From NCBI GenBank assembly GCA_049273695.1, contig JBASRE010000057.1, positions 11,272-75,271 of the forward strand: a stretch of DNA of 64,000 nt. The letters run 5' to 3'. The notes under the pieces were generated by a model. That model was not told where the DNA came from, ran no database searches, and saw only the letters and a list, made by a program, of their open reading frames with translations. Source of the DNA: UBA11740 sp049273695 (GTDB lineage: Bacteria; Acidobacteriota; Blastocatellia; Pyrinomonadales; Pyrinomonadaceae). Position numbers and translations under genes: made by a program. Shown here one piece after another: positions 42,340 through 52,300 of this stretch (its first letter is position 1; each line of letters opens with the position of its first letter).

Positions 42340-43254
42340 ATGAAACAGAGCCTCTTTCGATGGATTCTCGCGGTTGCAGTGTTGACTGTTGCGTCACCGG
42401 TTTGCCTGAACCAGGCGCAAGCCAAGGTGCGATCTTCAATGATCGTAACGACCGATTGGGTGGCTAAGCATCTTAACGACAAGTCCCTGGTGCTGCTTCA
42501 GGTTGGTGACCGGAAGGAATACGATGCGGCACACATCCCGGGCGCGCAGTTCATTCAAACGTCTGATATCTCCACGCCGCGCGGGCAGGGGCTGACTCTT
42601 GAATTGCCGCCGGTCGAGCAACTAAAAGCTACATTTGAGAAGCTCGGGATAAGCGACAACTCGCGCATCGTCGTTTACTTCAGCAAGGACTGGGTAACAC
42701 CTACCGCTCGTGTTTACTTCACGCTGGATTATCTTGGTCTCGGCGATCGCACTTCGATCCTTGACGGTGGATTGCCGGCGTGGGTGGCGGAAAAACGGCC
42801 CGTGACCACAGAGGTCGTCGCGCCGAAGCCTGGCAAGTTCACCCCGCGTCCGAATCCAAAGTTGGTGGTTGATTCGGTGTGGGTCAGCGCAAATCTCAAC
42901 CAGCCGAATGTGGCGATTCTCGATGCCCGGAACTCCGAGTTCTACACGGGCGCGCAGGCCGGCAATATGCCGCGCGCGGGACATATACCCCGGGCGAAGA
43001 GCATTCCGTTCGGAAGCGTGACTCAGGATGCGAACCTAAAATTCGAGAGTCCGGATTTTCTGCGCAAACTTTTCGCGGACGCGGGAGTTAAGCAAAGCGA
43101 CAGCGTCGCGACCTACTGTCACATCGGCCAGCAAGCGAGCCTGCTTTATTTTGTGGCGCGTTACCTCGGTTACGACGCGCACTTGTACGACGGCTCTTTT
43201 CAGGAGTGGAGTAATCGCCCAGAATTGCCGGTCGAAAAGTCCGGAGCTCCTTAA
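42340..43254 (+). CDS. Exported sulfurtransferase with two rhodanese domains
   Basis: ATG 42340 follows GGAGGAGCG closely. A signal peptide (about 1-28) precedes two rhodanese domains in 304 residues. The first (about 35-145) lacks an active Cys (VVYFSKDWVT at the loop). The second (about 165-295) has the active-site Cys260 in TYCHIGQQAS, and CRC-type motifs VAILDARNSEFY and AGHIPRAKSIPF. This is the usual layout of thiosulfate/3-mercaptopyruvate sulfurtransferases. Periplasmic location is inferred from the signal peptide. Monocistronic. Confidence 0.93.
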   Translation: MKQSLFRWILAVAVLTVASPVCLNQAQAKVRSSMIVTTDWVAKHLNDKSLVLLQVGDRKEYDAAHIPGAQFIQTSDISTPRGQGLTLELPPVEQLKATFEKLGISDNSRIVVYFSKDWVTPTARVYFTLDYLGLGDRTSILDGGLPAWVAEKRPVTTEVVAPKPGKFTPRPNPKLVVDSVWVSANLNQPNVAILDARNSEFYTGAQAGNMPRAGHIPRAKSIPFGSVTQDANLKFESPDFLRKLFADAGVKQSDSVATYCHIGQQASLLYFVARYLGYDAHLYDGSFQEWSNRPELPVEKSGAP

Positions 43255-43323
43255 CTGTGGTTCCTACTCAGAGTGTCTTTGGATCTTAGGCGCCTTTTTG
43301 CATGAAATCCCTGGCGCTGATTC

Positions 43324-43401
43324 GGGGCACTAGCCCGACCGTCAGGGAGGGCTCAGCAAGTCTCATTTTGGAGCCCTCCCTAACGGTCGGGCTAACGCCC
43401 C
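43324..43401. repeat. 78-bp inverted repeat
   Basis: GGGGC...AGCCCGACCGT.AGGGAGGGCTC is complemented by GAGCCCTCCCT.ACGGTCGGGCT...GCCCC. The stem is about 30 bp with a 14-nt loop. It lies between two same-strand genes and could end the first transcript, but no T run follows. Confidence 0.8.
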
Positions 43402-43509
43402 GCTTGCGGATCTCCACATAATCGCCCGCCCCTCAGCCGCTTGCACCACACTCGGAACTAAGACAATATCTCTGCTTCGCTTTCACAAACTAAGTCTATC
43501 GAGGTGGTA

Positions 43510-44250
43510 ATGGAACGCGAGATTACCAGTTGGTTCAGCCCTAATTTGCAGATGGACATGCCGCTCGTGCGTTACGGCACCGGCGGCCAAACTTTGCTGA
43601 TGCTGCCGACCGCGGCGGCGGATTATCTCGAGTACGAACGCTTCTATCTGGTCGATGCGATTAAGCCGTTCATCGAGCACGGCAAGATTCGCGCGTACTC
43701 AATCAACAGCGTGAACAAGTGGAGTTTGCTGAACAAAGAGATGCCGCCGAAGCTGAAGGCTGAGTTGCTGACGCGTTACGATCGATACATCACCGAAGAA
43801 GTTCTCCCGCTAATCCGCAACGACAACGAAGAGCAGTTCGCGCGTCCGATCACCACGGGCGCGAGCCTCGGCGCGTACCTGGCCGCGAACGAATACTTCA
43901 AGCATCCGGATCTCTTCAAGGGTACGATTCCGATGAGCGGCAGCTACGACATTCGTTCGTTTCTGAATGGCTTCTACGATGACAACGTCTATTTCAACAA
44001 TCCCGTCGATTACCTCTCGAAACTGGAGGACGATCACTACCTGCCGATCCTGCGTCACGCCGATTCGATCTACATCATGACGGGTCAGGGTTCGTACGAA
44101 GATCCGGATGGGAGCAAGCAGCTTTCCGGTATCCTCAAGTCAAAGGGCATTCCGCACACGCTGGATTTGTGGGGGGCCGACGTGGATCACGACTGGCCTT
44201 GGTGGCGAAAGATGCTGCCGCATGTGCTGGGAAAAATGTTGGGAGCGTAG
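43510..44250 (+). CDS. Esterase-like alpha/beta hydrolase
   Basis: ATG 43510 (MEREITSWFSPN) has GAGGTGG just upstream; the GTG at 43504 is part of that site. The 246-residue protein has the nucleophile elbow TGASLGAYLA with Ser119, PMSGSYDIRSFLNGFYDDNVY typical of the esterase D-like group, and a C-terminal WGADVDHDWPWWR with the likely catalytic His. It is cytosolic, with unknown substrate. Two small genes follow on the same strand after 21 nt. Confidence 0.87.
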   Translation: MEREITSWFSPNLQMDMPLVRYGTGGQTLLMLPTAAADYLEYERFYLVDAIKPFIEHGKIRAYSINSVNKWSLLNKEMPPKLKAELLTRYDRYITEEVLPLIRNDNEEQFARPITTGASLGAYLAANEYFKHPDLFKGTIPMSGSYDIRSFLNGFYDDNVYFNNPVDYLSKLEDDHYLPILRHADSIYIMTGQGSYEDPDGSKQLSGILKSKGIPHTLDLWGADVDHDWPWWRKMLPHVLGKMLGA

Positions 44251-44271
44251 TCTCGGAATCGAAAAACCGAA

Positions 44272-44511
44272 ATGAGCCCCACTATCTTTCGTGAGTTGGG
44301 TTTTCGCTTCTTTTTCTTCTCCCGCGAAGAACCACGTATCCATGTCCACGTTTATTGTTCGCAAGGTGAGGCAAAGTTTTGGATTGAACCTGAGATTGAA
44401 TTGGCGGACAATTATGGTTTACGAGGGCCGGATCTTCAGACGGCTCGAAGGTTAATCGAAGAGCACGAACATGAAATCAGAGACGCTTGGCACAAGCACT
44501 TCGGAAGTTGA
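44272..44511 (+). CDS. DUF4160-family small protein
   Basis: The 79-residue protein matches DUF4160: SPTIFRELGFRFFFFSREEP, RIHVHVYCSQGEAKFWIEP. The family usually pairs with DUF2442, as here, in modules thought to be toxin-antitoxin-like, though activity is unproven. It overlaps the next gene by 41 nt. Confidence 0.85.
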   Translation: MSPTIFRELGFRFFFFSREEPRIHVHVYCSQGEAKFWIEPEIELADNYGLRGPDLQTARRLIEEHEHEIRDAWHKHFGS

Positions 44512-44731
44512 AGTCACACAGATCTCAATGCACGGCATTTGGCTGCTGCTGAAGGGAACTGAGCACTTCCTCTCATTCAACGACTTTCCCTGGTTTAAGA
44601 ATGCGCCGGTTTCAGCGATTCATAAAGTCGAACTTCTGAGCGACCATCATCTCTACTGGTCTGAGCTCGATATTGACCTCGCAGTTGAATCGATACAGCA
44701 ACCTGAAAAGTTTCCATTGATGGCCCGATAG
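44471..44731 (+). CDS. DUF2442-family small protein
   Basis: The 86-residue product has the DUF2442 core: EVTQISMHGIWLLLKGTEHF, LSFNDFPWFKNAPVSAIHKV and DIDLAVESIQQPEKFP. It overlaps the DUF4160 gene and is its expected partner. The beginning of the frame (MKSETLGTSTSE) may be trimmed to a later start, but the overlap makes coupling likely in any case. A terminator follows. Confidence 0.85.
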   Translation: MKSETLGTSTSEVEVTQISMHGIWLLLKGTEHFLSFNDFPWFKNAPVSAIHKVELLSDHHLYWSELDIDLAVESIQQPEKFPLMAR

Positions 44732-44742
44732 TATTCGAAATG

Positions 44743-44773
44743 AAAAACGCGGCGAGTGAGTTCGCCGCGTTTC
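44743..44773. terminator. Bidirectional terminator between DUF2442 and PBP1A genes
   Basis: AAAACGCGGCGA-gtgagt-TCGCCGCGTTT forms a 10-11 bp stem with A-run and T-run on either side, serving both convergent genes. Confidence 0.85.
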
Positions 44774-44795
44774 ATCCTTCCGCCTTCAACCTTTT

Positions 44796-47348
44796 TTAGG
44801 GTCCGTCAGGTTCGCCCTTCTTCCCCTTCTTCTTGGCAGGTTCAGCTTCACGGGGACGCGTTTCTGGACGCGGCGGTTCCGCGGGCGGCGTTTGCGGCTT
44901 CGGGGCCGGCTCGGTGCGTGGCTCCGCCGGTTGATCCTGCTTCGGGGCCGGCGGCAGCGTCGTGTCTTCTAACTTAGGAGTCGTAATCGCGCTCGGCTGG
45001 GTGGCAGTGCCTTCTTCCGTCTCCTCGGTTTCCTCTTCCACGGACATCTGCGCGCGCTCGAGCTGGAGTTCGCGTTGCCGCTGGCGATACATCTCACGCA
45101 TGTCTTCCGGCATCGAGGGCGCCTTCGGAAATTCTTCTTTTGGCTTGTCCTTCAAAAAGTCGCGCATGAACTCGTTGAAATAGGGAAGCGCGCCGACTCC
45201 GCCGGTCATTCCGTTTCCGAGATTCTTTTTTCTACCCGGATAACCCATCCACACGCCCGTCACGTAGGTCGGCGAGTAGCCGATGAACCACACATCTGTG
45301 TGATCGTTCACCGTGCCCGTCTTGCCCGCAATCGGATGCGGCAGGGAACTCGCCGCGGTCGCAGTACCACCGGTGACGACGCCGCGCATCATCTGCGCCA
45401 TCGTCAGCGCGACGTACTCGTTGACGACTTTGTAAGTTGTCTTCTCCCACTCTTCCAAAACCGCGCCGTCACGATCCAAAACTTTTCGCACCATGTGCGG
45501 ATCGACGCGAATGCCTTTATTCGGAAAAACGGAATACGCCGAAACCATCTGATCGAGCGGCACCTCAGTCGCGCCCAAGGCTGACGGCAGGTACGGCGCC
45601 ATCGGCACTTTAATTCCAAAGCGACGCACCATCTGCGCGCCCGTCTGAATGCCGACGGTTTGCAGCAGGTGCACGGCCGGAATGTTCATCGACTGTGCCA
45701 GCGCAGTCTTTAAAGGCATGTCGCCATTGCTGGTAGAGCCGTTGTAATTGTGCGGAGTCCAGCCGCCGATGCTAATGGGCGCGCCACTGACGGTCGTCTC
45801 AGGCGTCATGCCCCATTCGATCGCGGCCGTGTAGATGAAGGGCTTGAAGGCTGAACCAGTCTGCCGATACGCCTGCACGGCGTTATTGAATTTGTTCGTC
45901 AGAAAATCGTAGCCGCCCTGCATGGCAACAATCTCGCCTGTCTTCGCGTTCAGCGTCATCAGCGCGCCTTCGACTGCGGGAACTTGAGTCAGCTCAACTT
46001 TCAAACGTCGTGCTTTCTTGTCCACGCTTCGGATGATGAACTCGGCGAGATAGCCCGGCTTGAATTCGCCGCTTGGCGACCGACCGCTCCAGCCCATGTC
46101 CGCGCTGGTTACAGTTGCGGTGTAGTTTCCGAACCGAACGGTGGCGTCAGCGCCGACTTTCATTACCAGGCCTTTGATGTAGCGCCCTTCGACATAGTCG
46201 TTACGATACCAATCCGGATACTTGTAGCTGTTCAGTTCCTGTTGCGTCGGCACTCCGTTGCTCGACGACGTCGCGATCGCTTCGTAAGAAGATCGCCAGC
46301 CGCGGCCCTTGTCGTAACGTCGTAAACCCGCACGCACAACTTCGTAAGCCTTCTTCTGCGCGTCTACGTTGATGGTCGAATAGACGTAAAGGCCGGTTTG
46401 CGCAACGCGTGTGGTGAACTTGTCTTCCAGGTCCTGGCGAATGTATTCGACGACGTAGTCGAAGGCGGGATGCGTCGCCTGCGGTGGCTGGTAATAGGCC
46501 GAATCGGAAAGCTGGATCGGTTTGTTTTTGGCGGCGGCCACTTCGGCTTCAGTCGCATACCCGTGGCGGGCCATCAGATCCAAAACCAGATCGCGACGTT
46601 CTTTGGCTTTGATCGGGTTCGACGTGGGCGAGTATTCACCCGGGGCCTTCGGAATCGCGGCCAGCAAGGCGGCTTCATCAAGAGCCAGGTCTTTTGCTGT
46701 CTTGTTGAAATAAACCTGCGCGCCGGCCTCAACTCCATAAGCGTTAGCGCCCACGAAGATGTGGTTCGCGTACAGCTCCATGATCTGCTGCTTCGTGTAG
46801 TAACGCTCAATCTGCAGTGCCAGCAACCATTCATTCATCTTGCGGCGATAGGTTTGCTCCCTTGTCAGAAACAGGTTCTTCGCCAATTGCTGGGTGAGCG
46901 TCGATCCGCCTTCCACTTTCTCAGTCGTCAGGTTCTTCCACGCCGCGCCCATGATGCGCACCGGGTCGATGCCGATGTGATCATAGAAGCGTGCGTCCTC
47001 GACGGCGAGAATTGCATTCTTCATATTCGGAGGAATTTCTTCGTACTTGAGTGGGATACGCTTCTCGAGCGCGAACTCTCCGATGATCGTCTTGCCATCG
47101 TCCGCGTAGATGCGCGTCACGACGCTCGGGCGGTACGTCGCCAGCGCGGCGACTTCACTGGCAGCCTGCGAATAGTTCAACTGATAGGCCGCGATGATGC
47201 CCGTCAGACCACCCGCTGCGAGGGCCAGAAGCAGCACCGCCGGAAACCAGAAGCGCCGCAACAGATGCTTCCGTTCGTGCGGCGGGGCGTTCACGATTGC
47301 CATTGGCTTGTAAGCTTTAAGACGATCAAAGGGCGGTTTTGCGGCCAT
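44796..47348 (-). CDS. Bifunctional penicillin-binding protein 1A
   Basis: Class A PBP of 850 residues that polymerises and cross-links peptidoglycan. One membrane helix (about 32-54) is followed by the glycosyltransferase domain with catalytic Glu117 (AVEDARFYDHIGID), GGSTLTQQLAKN and RRKMNEWLLALQIE. The transpeptidase has SxxK with Ser499 (TGSAFKPF), a SxN-like AQSMNIPA and KTG in IAGKTGTVNDHTDVWFIGY. The C-terminal 90 residues are Pro/Glu/Lys-rich and disordered (PKPQTPPAEPPRPETRPREA). It is single, convergent with the DUF2442 gene. Confidence 0.96.
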   Translation of the reverse strand: MAAKPPFDRLKAYKPMAIVNAPPHERKHLLRRFWFPAVLLLALAAGGLTGIIAAYQLNYSQAASEVAALATYRPSVVTRIYADDGKTIIGEFALEKRIPLKYEEIPPNMKNAILAVEDARFYDHIGIDPVRIMGAAWKNLTTEKVEGGSTLTQQLAKNLFLTREQTYRRKMNEWLLALQIERYYTKQQIMELYANHIFVGANAYGVEAGAQVYFNKTAKDLALDEAALLAAIPKAPGEYSPTSNPIKAKERRDLVLDLMARHGYATEAEVAAAKNKPIQLSDSAYYQPPQATHPAFDYVVEYIRQDLEDKFTTRVAQTGLYVYSTINVDAQKKAYEVVRAGLRRYDKGRGWRSSYEAIATSSSNGVPTQQELNSYKYPDWYRNDYVEGRYIKGLVMKVGADATVRFGNYTATVTSADMGWSGRSPSGEFKPGYLAEFIIRSVDKKARRLKVELTQVPAVEGALMTLNAKTGEIVAMQGGYDFLTNKFNNAVQAYRQTGSAFKPFIYTAAIEWGMTPETTVSGAPISIGGWTPHNYNGSTSNGDMPLKTALAQSMNIPAVHLLQTVGIQTGAQMVRRFGIKVPMAPYLPSALGATEVPLDQMVSAYSVFPNKGIRVDPHMVRKVLDRDGAVLEEWEKTTYKVVNEYVALTMAQMMRGVVTGGTATAASSLPHPIAGKTGTVNDHTDVWFIGYSPTYVTGVWMGYPGRKKNLGNGMTGGVGALPYFNEFMRDFLKDKPKEEFPKAPSMPEDMREMYRQRQRELQLERAQMSVEEETEETEEGTATQPSAITTPKLEDTTLPPAPKQDQPAEPRTEPAPKPQTPPAEPPRPETRPREAEPAKKKGKKGEPDGP

Positions 47349-47501
47349 AATTTCCAGTTCCTGTCGTTTAATTAGCGCTGTTAGGAACGTAACTTTAGAT
47401 GCCGATTCCGGACAACGTGGCTTCCCACAGTCAGCCCGAAATCGCGCGATCCAGGAAGGATTATAGCGCAGCCGGGGTTGATGCTCGACAGGCTCCAGCG
47501 G

Positions 47502-47795
47502 TCACTGTTTCCGCTGACTATACAAGGCTGCGAACGAGCTAATTGTACCAACGAGGCCGGCCACAGCCATCCAGGCTGCAGTAGAGTTTCCCACCTGAAT
47601 CGCCCATCCGTTCAACGCCAGAGCGCCAAGCACCAGCACGATGAGCGATGCGAAGCCGCTAAGATGCAGATGAGCAGTTTCTTGCGTGAGTGAGTAGTCG
47701 CTTTCACCGCCTGCTTTGGTGATCTCTTTGACTAGTCCAGACGCGCCTCTGCATAAGCGCGACCCTTGGCCGGTGTGTCGATCGTCTGCACCCAC
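47502..47795 (-). CDS. Small two-helix membrane protein, start uncertain
   Basis: Two clear membrane helices (HLSGFASLIVLVLGALALNG and AAWMAVAGLVGTISSFAAL) are preceded by an acidic polar part (GESDYSLTQETAHLH). The frame's only ATG at 47795 overlaps the upstream gene by 64 nt and the first 20 residues look like shadow translation, so the true start may be a rare codon nearer 47735. No family is recognised. It is probably co-transcribed with the zinc-ribbon membrane protein. Confidence 0.55.
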   Translation of the reverse strand: MGADDRHTGQGSRLCRGASGLVKEITKAGGESDYSLTQETAHLHLSGFASLIVLVLGALALNGWAIQVGNSTAAWMAVAGLVGTISSFAALYSQRKQ

Positions 47796-48652
47796 GCGCT
47801 ATCTTTGAAGGCCCAGTTGATCATTCCTTTGGTGAAGCTTTGATAAGTCGAAGGGGGCATGCCGTTCGAATCAACGATCCCAACCTTTTGGGCCGCGCGC
47901 CGCTGCAGACCTGTATCGCCGCTCTTCGCCGCCGCGTAGAACAGACGATACTTGTCCGTCTCAGACATGCCGGTCGAATCGTCAGATTCATCAGTTGAGT
48001 CCGAGGGGGCTGAATTGGAATTTAAGTTCGAAGTGGAGTTGGAGTTTCCAGAACGATTCCAGTTGTAGTTGGAGTTGTCGTTCGAGTTGTAGTTGGAATT
48101 AGACGAGATGTCGATGTCGATTCGATTCGGGCCCTGCATGCGACGGAAGGCGAACACCCCGATTACCAGCGCCATTAAAAGAATGCTCAGGACCGGCCCA
48201 AGCACCGCCAAACCCTTGCCGCCGTATCGCGCCGGCTGTCGCATCGAAAGCATTAACGCAATCGCCCCCACGATCAGTGAAAGGATCATCAGGAGAGCCC
48301 CGAACAGCGTTGCGACACCCCACAGGCTGACAACCAATCGGTCTAAGCGGAGGTTGCGAAAGCCGTACTCCCAGAGAATCGGCTGGCTCACGCTATAGAG
48401 GAGAAACGGCAACGCCAACAGGCCGAGCGCCAGCGCGATCATCGCCAGCCACTTTTTCTTACCTGGCGTTCGTTGATAACTCGACGCTTGAGGGGGCGGC
48501 GTTGGGCTAAACGCGATTGTTGGTTGCGACGATGGCGACGCGTTGAATGGTTCGGCTGGCGCGGCTTCGCCGACGAGCTGCGTCCCATCATCGGCGCAGA
48601 ACAACAAAGACTCGTCCGTATAAATCCGATTACAAGTAGGGCAACGTTTCAT
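47732..48652 (-). CDS. Membrane protein with N-terminal zinc ribbon
   Basis: The protein opens MKRCPTCNRIYTDESLLFCADDG, a two-Cys-pair zinc ribbon common in Acidobacteriota. Pro/Ser linker, then three helices (about 68-90, 105-130, 145-170), an extraordinary Asn/Ser tract (SNSNYNSNDNSNYNWNRSGN, about 184-215), and a soluble C-terminal domain (YRLFYAAAKSGDTGLQRRA). The 306-residue gene stands at the head of a two-gene unit. Function unknown. Confidence 0.75.
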   Translation of the reverse strand: MKRCPTCNRIYTDESLLFCADDGTQLVGEAAPAEPFNASPSSQPTIAFSPTPPPQASSYQRTPGKKKWLAMIALALGLLALPFLLYSVSQPILWEYGFRNLRLDRLVVSLWGVATLFGALLMILSLIVGAIALMLSMRQPARYGGKGLAVLGPVLSILLMALVIGVFAFRRMQGPNRIDIDISSNSNYNSNDNSNYNWNRSGNSNSTSNLNSNSAPSDSTDESDDSTGMSETDKYRLFYAAAKSGDTGLQRRAAQKVGIVDSNGMPPSTYQSFTKGMINWAFKDSAWVQTIDTPAKGRAYAEARLD

Positions 48653-48826
48653 TTGGTTCTCGATTCTCTTGAAGGTCTTTGTGTTGCGTTACTGCGGTCG
48701 CTTCCAGGCGTTAGTATGCGGAAGCGCGAAGATAAGTGAAACGCCGGGAAGAATGCAACCGACTACAGAAGCTTCCGCCGACCGATCTCTGATATCGTAC
48801 CGGCCTTTGCAGAACGGAGAATAATC

Positions 48827-49180
48827 TTGGTTACCTGCTTCATACGTTACAGCATCGATCAAAGAAGATGGGCCGAGTTTGAGCATTACGCGCGCGTGTG
48901 GATGAGACTTATCGAGAAATACGGGGGCACGCATCATGGCTACTTCGTGCCGGGCGATGAGCCGCCCTCCGCTTCGTTCAGTTTTCCTGGAATCGGGGAA
49001 GCCGGCGCGGACAACATCGCGATCGCGTTGTTCAGCTTCCCGACTGTCGATTCATACGAAAGCTATCGACGGGATGTGACGAACGATCCCGAATGCGTCG
49101 AAGTCACGAAGCACTACGAAGAGACAAAGCCCTTTACGAAGTATGAAAGGACCTTCATGCGACGTGTGGAGCGCGACTGA
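48827..49180 (+). CDS. NIPSNAP-family protein
   Basis: TTG 48827 with GGAG 8 nt upstream gives 117 residues. The sequence follows the dimeric alpha/beta-barrel NIPSNAP pattern: MVTCFIRYSIDQRRWAEFEH, GGTHHGYFVPGDEPP and ALFSFPTVDSYESYRRDV. Function of bacterial members is unknown. It is monocistronic. Confidence 0.85.
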   Translation: MVTCFIRYSIDQRRWAEFEHYARVWMRLIEKYGGTHHGYFVPGDEPPSASFSFPGIGEAGADNIAIALFSFPTVDSYESYRRDVTNDPECVEVTKHYEETKPFTKYERTFMRRVERD

Positions 49181-49199
49181 CGCTAAGCCTACCTAAGTT

Positions 49200-49286
49200 C
49201 TTTAATCATCCGCCGACGGTCCGTAGATGGCCGGCGCCTTTTGCGCCCATAACACGAGGTATCTGGCTGCGATGATGCAAAAGCAG
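49200..49286 (-). pseudogene. Fragment matching the 3' end of the DinB-family gene
   Basis: The stretch 'atcatccgccgacggtccgtagatggccggc' at 49205-49235 is identical or nearly so to 53173-53203, the last codons (PAIYGPSADD) of the DinB gene at 53161-53670. Beyond this it decays: one extra base between the GAK and PA codons and a stop after ADD break the frame. It is a truncated paralog or a partial duplication about 4 kb from its source. Confidence 0.7.
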
Positions 49287-49315
49287 GTAGGTGTTTTGCT
49301 AAGGCAATTATTCCG

Positions 49316-52300
49316 CTATGGCCCACTTCCGGGCGTTGGAATCGCGGTCGTGTCGTCGGCCGGGCCGCCACCCACATGGCCGATCCCAACGCGCACGCGA
49401 TTGCTCGCGATGCCGCGATAGGTAATTCGGAAGAGCACGTCGCCGACGTCGCCAAGTTCGTCATTCAGTCGGATTACCATGCAGCTCAACCAGTTCTGTC
49501 CCTCGACTTTCGCAAAGTACTCGACAGTCAACGAGTAAACGCGACCTGATGCGTCTTGAGCATCGGCGGTAATGCTGGTCGGAGTTTCGCCCGGCGCGAG
49601 ATCGAAATTCGTCGCAAACAGCATCACGCGGGTCCGGCGATCCGGCGACGGGGCGTAATCGTAATTCAACGCGAACGGCTCAATCGTTCCCAGCACCGAA
49701 TCGAACGCGAGCGCGCGCGTCGAGTCGGGATGGCTGATCAAAACAGGCACACCTACATTGAGCACGGCGGTGAATTCGGCGAGCTTGCTGCTGCTCAGGT
49801 TGTCGAAACTGATGCTTGGCGGAGTAAACGTGTAGTTCACTCTGCTTGGCGTAATCGTGTAGGTCTGTTGCGCCGCCAGGTTGAAGGTGTGATCGCCCTC
49901 GTCGTCGGTTGTGCCACTGACCGACTGCCCGCCGGTGATCGTGATCGTCACGCCCGGTAGGCCTAAACCCTTGCTTTGGACTTGAGTCGTGACTTGATAA
50001 GACGGGAAGCTGGTGAAGTTCACTTGACGGTCTCCGTCGAGATCGATCAAAACTTCGCCGGCCGGTGCGAAAAGATAATCCGTCTTTGACGCAATGACGC
50101 GGTAATTCGGACCGGCTGGCAAGTTGCTGAAAGCATAATTACCGTTCGCATCCGACATGGCCGATCCGCTCTGTTGGCCGGACAAGGTTATTGTGACGCC
50201 TGCCAACCCACTGCCATCCGCGTTTGTTGTTCGGCCGCTGATGCTGTGATGACGCAGCGTGGCCACAAAGCCGGCGCTGACATTTGAACCCAGCTCGCTG
50301 AACGTCTCACTCGGCTGAGTGAACGAATAATATTTCGCTGCCGGAGTGACAGTGTGAGTTTGGCCGGCGGCAAGATTGTCAAAAGAGTAATCGCCGTTAG
50401 CATTCGTCGTCGTTATCGCGCTGGTAAAGCCAGAGAGTGCCATCGTAACTCCGCTTACGCCAGTGTTGCCGGCCCCAGTCACTCTGCCGGAAATGGTGTG
50501 CCGGTTAAGCGTCGCCGTAAAATCGCTCGTTTCGTTCGCCGTCAAATAAGTCGTGAAGGACACCGGATCGAAACTGTAATGGGTTCGCGAGGGTGTGATT
50601 TTGTAGGTGCCTTCGGCCGCGACGTTGAAGCTAAACGTGCCATTCGCGTGCGTGACGGCGCTGCCGGTTTCTGTACCAATCATTGTCATTGTCACGCCTG
50701 AGAGCGGTAAGTAATCCGTGGTGACGCGGCCGCTGATCGTGAGTGTGACAGGAGTGCCGGTGAAATTCGCCGTTCGATCTTCGTCCAGCGTGCCGAGATA
50801 GTTGGTCGGCGGCGCAAAGGTGTAATTCACTCGCGAAATAGAAAGTACGTACTCATCGCCGGCCGGCACGTAAGCGAGCGTGTAATTGCCATTCGCATCG
50901 GTTGTCGTGGATTTGCTCGTCCCGCCCGAAACAGTTAGCACTGCTGACACAATTGGATTTCCATTCGGCTTTGTGACTCGGCCGCTGATGTTGTGCGTAA
51001 TGAGCGTGAAGTTCGCGGTTGCATCCGCGCTCAAATCGTCGATCGTGCCCGTTCCCGGATCGAAAACATAAGCAAACTTCGATGGGATGATGTTGTAGTC
51101 AGCGTCGGCCGGAACACCGCTGAAAGAATAGTTGCCGTTGGCATCAGTCTGCGCCTCGGCGTTAAGGACGCCCGTGAGCGACACGGTCGCGTCCGCAAGT
51201 CCCTGGCCTGACGCGTCTGCGATTCGCCCGGAGATCGTGTATCGATCGACAACGCCGACAAAATCTACTGTTTGATCGCCGGCGGGAGTATTGATAGCGA
51301 TCGTCGAGTTCCCGAAATTGTACTGCGTCTTCGCCGCTGAGACGGTGTAGTTGCCACTGGTCGGCAAGTTCGAGAAGCTATAATGACCCTGCGCGTCTGT
51401 CAGAGCGGTCACCGATTGCGAGCCACTCAAAGTTACCAACGCGCCCGCCACCGGAGCGTTCACATCGGACATCACTCGCCCTTCGAGTTTGAAATTCGGA
51501 TTGGGTGAACTGTCGAGATACTGTTGTAGAAGCTCCCTCCGATTCGTGACACAGTTTGCGTCCTCACCGCATTGCAGGAGCAAATCCGACCAGTAGTAAT
51601 GAGCTGCGGCATCCGGAGCTCGACCTGGTATCGAGGTGAATTGCTCGCGCACGTACTGGACTGGATCCTCTTCCGGGCTTTGGGTGTTGATGACGCTGGT
51701 CACCTGAGCGTCTGAAAAAAGATTTTGGTAAATCGAATCGATAACGGTGAGCGATCCAGTCGCTGAGTCGGCGCGAATTGTATGCGCGCTATCCACGCAT
51801 TCAGCCCGGGCGATGATTGCGCGATTGACGCCATAAAGCGAAATGGCGGCGAAGGTATTGTGGCTCCACTGATATCGTGAGCTTTCGATCAGCACGGCCT
51901 TGGGGTAATAGACCAGGTTCCCCATGTTGCCGCCAAGATTCGACACATTCATTCGCAGCCGGTTCATGTAAAGCAGATCGATCGGGGCGGAAGGCGGAGA
52001 ATAACGATAGGGCATTACGGAAAGACCAAACAGTTGCCCTTCATCCATGAAGACTCTGTCCAGCACGATTTCCCGGCGCGGCGAATCGCTGGTGACGGCG
52101 GCGGCGTTCCCCGCGTTGATCCACGAAATCGGAGCGCCGTAACCGGTCTTGCCATACAACTCGGGACGCTGCCCGTAATCCAGAAACACAGTGTCGCTAA
52201 CGGCGATGCGCTTCCATTGTAAATTTTCGACGATCGGCGCATAAACTCCGCTGTTTCCGGACGAGCCCAGAAACTTTGTCTGTTGAATGGCGAGACCGCT

